Assembly: GCA_021846485.1 (NCBI GenBank)
Contig: JAJZWW010000237.1
Span: 1-5,476 of the forward strand
Reading direction: 5' to 3'
Origin: Actinomycetes bacterium
GTDB lineage: Bacteria > Actinomycetota > Acidimicrobiia > Acidimicrobiales > Palsa-688
Length of the DNA stretch: 5,476 nucleotides
Position 1 is the first letter of the stretch, and each line of letters starts with the position of its first letter. The notes beneath the pieces are model-generated. The model saw nothing but the letters and a program-made list of their open reading frames with translations. It was not told the origin of the DNA and did no database searches. The translations under genes and the position numbers were made by a program. This document shows positions 4,798 to 5,476 of this stretch, one piece after another.

Positions 4798-5476
4798 GTG
4801 AAGCTGCTCGTGGTCGAGGACGACGACGGTATCGCCGAGCCGCTGGTCGAGGGGCTGCGGCGCGAGGGCTTCGAGGTGCAGCGGGTCGGCACCGGCGCGG
4901 CTGCGCTCGCCGCGGCCGGCGCCGAGCTGGTCCTCTTGGACCTGGGCCTCCCCGACGTCGACGGCTACACCGTCTGCCAGCAGCTGCGGGCCCGCTCCAA
5001 CGTGCCGATCATCGCGGTGACCGCCCGCGGCTCGGAGGTAGACCGGGTGGTCGGACTGGAGCTCGGGGCGGACGACTACATCGTCAAGCCGTTCGGCTTC
5101 CGCGAGCTGGTCGCCCGGATCCGCGCGGTGCTCCGCCGGGTGGGCGGCGGGATGCCTGGCGAGCCCGAGCCGGTGCAGCGCCTCGGCCGCCTGGTGGTCG
5201 ATCGCCGCGCCCGGCGGGTGTTCGTGGACCGGGCCGAGGTCGCCTTGTCCCCCAAGGAGTTCGACCTGCTCTCGCTGCTCGCCGAGGACGCCGGGGCGGT
5301 GGTCAGCCGCCAGCAGATCCTGGAGGAGGTCTGGGACCCGCACTGGTACGGACCCACCAAGACGGTGGACGTCCACGTCGCCTCCCTCCGCAAGAAGCTG
5401 GGGCACCCCGAGTGGATCGAGACCGTCCGCCGGGTCGGCCTGCGCCTCGGCCCGACCGGGGCCGGGCCCCCCGGCC
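4798..5476 (+). CDS. OmpR/PhoB-family two-component response regulator (runs off right edge)
   Basis: This is a cytoplasmic transcription factor activated by phosphotransfer from a sensor histidine kinase. The receiver domain (1-114) has the acidic pocket Glu7-Asp8-Asp9, phosphoacceptor Asp48 in LLDLGLPDVDG, switch Thr75, aromatic switch Tyr94 and Lys97 in GADDYIVKPF. A short Gly/Pro linker (115-126) leads to an OmpR-type winged helix (127-217), with LSPKEFDLLSLLAEDAGAVV and the recognition helix TKTVDVHVASLRKKL (187-201). The wing ends RRVGLRL, where the family usually has RGVGYRL. The 226 visible residues already reach the usual family length; a Gly/Pro-rich tail continues with no stop in view. 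The GTG at 4798 places the conserved KLLVVEDD at the N-terminus. It lies 47 nt after glmM on the same strand. Target genes and kinase cannot be read from this window, so no gene symbol is given. Confidence 0.95.
   Translation, partial: MKLLVVEDDDGIAEPLVEGLRREGFEVQRVGTGAAALAAAGAELVLLDLGLPDVDGYTVCQQLRARSNVPIIAVTARGSEVDRVVGLELGADDYIVKPFGFRELVARIRAVLRRVGGGMPGEPEPVQRLGRLVVDRRARRVFVDRAEVALSPKEFDLLSLLAEDAGAVVSRQQILEEVWDPHWYGPTKTVDVHVASLRKKLGHPEWIETVRRVGLRLGPTGAGPPG

Noticed and set aside
4787..4801. Four-codon open frame ATG CTG GCG GGG TGA overlapping the regulator start
   Set aside because: It has no ribosome binding site of its own and is easily explained by chance; the ATG overlaps the candidate -10 hexamer.
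4384..5406. Minus-strand open frame opposite glmM and the response regulator
   Set aside because: It is antisense to two clear genes, with His/Ala/Asp/Leu-rich translation typical of a complement-strand shadow.
1..5476. CRISPR arrays, tRNA or rRNA genes, insertion sequences, integrase sites
   Set aside because: I found no regularly spaced direct repeats, no tRNA-like cloverleaf or rRNA segment, and no transposase or integrase coding sequence on either strand by reading.

Overview
The window looks like a stretch of chromosome from a high-GC actinobacterium. A deep-branching lineage such as Acidimicrobiia is my best guess, but this is inference and no marker here settles it. Supporting signs are very high G+C throughout, GTG as the best start for all six genes, the rplM-rpsI-glmM order typical of Actinomycetota, and an A-type aa3 cytochrome c oxidase pair (ctaC-ctaD) of actinobacterial character.

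Layout. Positions 1-2136 hold two genes on the minus strand. ctaC (oxidase subunit II, complete) lies upstream of and overlaps by 4 nt ctaD (subunit I, which runs off the left edge and lacks its C-terminus). Positions 2137-2470 are a 334-nt divergent intergenic region with no gene. It holds a candidate promoter for each direction, a strong 12-bp-arm palindrome between them, and a long stem-loop in the presumed rplM 5' leader. Positions 2471-4750 hold rplM (L13), rpsI (S9) and glmM (phosphoglucosamine mutase), tightly spaced on the plus strand and probably one operon. From 4798 to the right edge runs an OmpR/PhoB-type response regulator, also plus strand, cut by the window end just after its DNA-binding domain.

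How the genes fit together. ctaC and ctaD encode the two catalytic subunits of the terminal oxidase: the CuA electron entry, then heme a and heme a3/CuB. rplM and rpsI make ribosomal proteins, and glmM makes glucosamine-1-phosphate for cell-wall precursors, so the plus-strand operon joins translation and envelope growth. The response regulator may have its own promoter, possibly giving a leaderless mRNA; its kinase partner is not in view.

All the protein-coding content belongs to well-known families, and I see no undescribed multi-gene system. The points most worth checking are in the ctaC/rplM divergent region (a structured rplM leader, a palindrome, and mirrored promoter sequences) and an Asn in CtaD where the Mg-site Asp is normally found.
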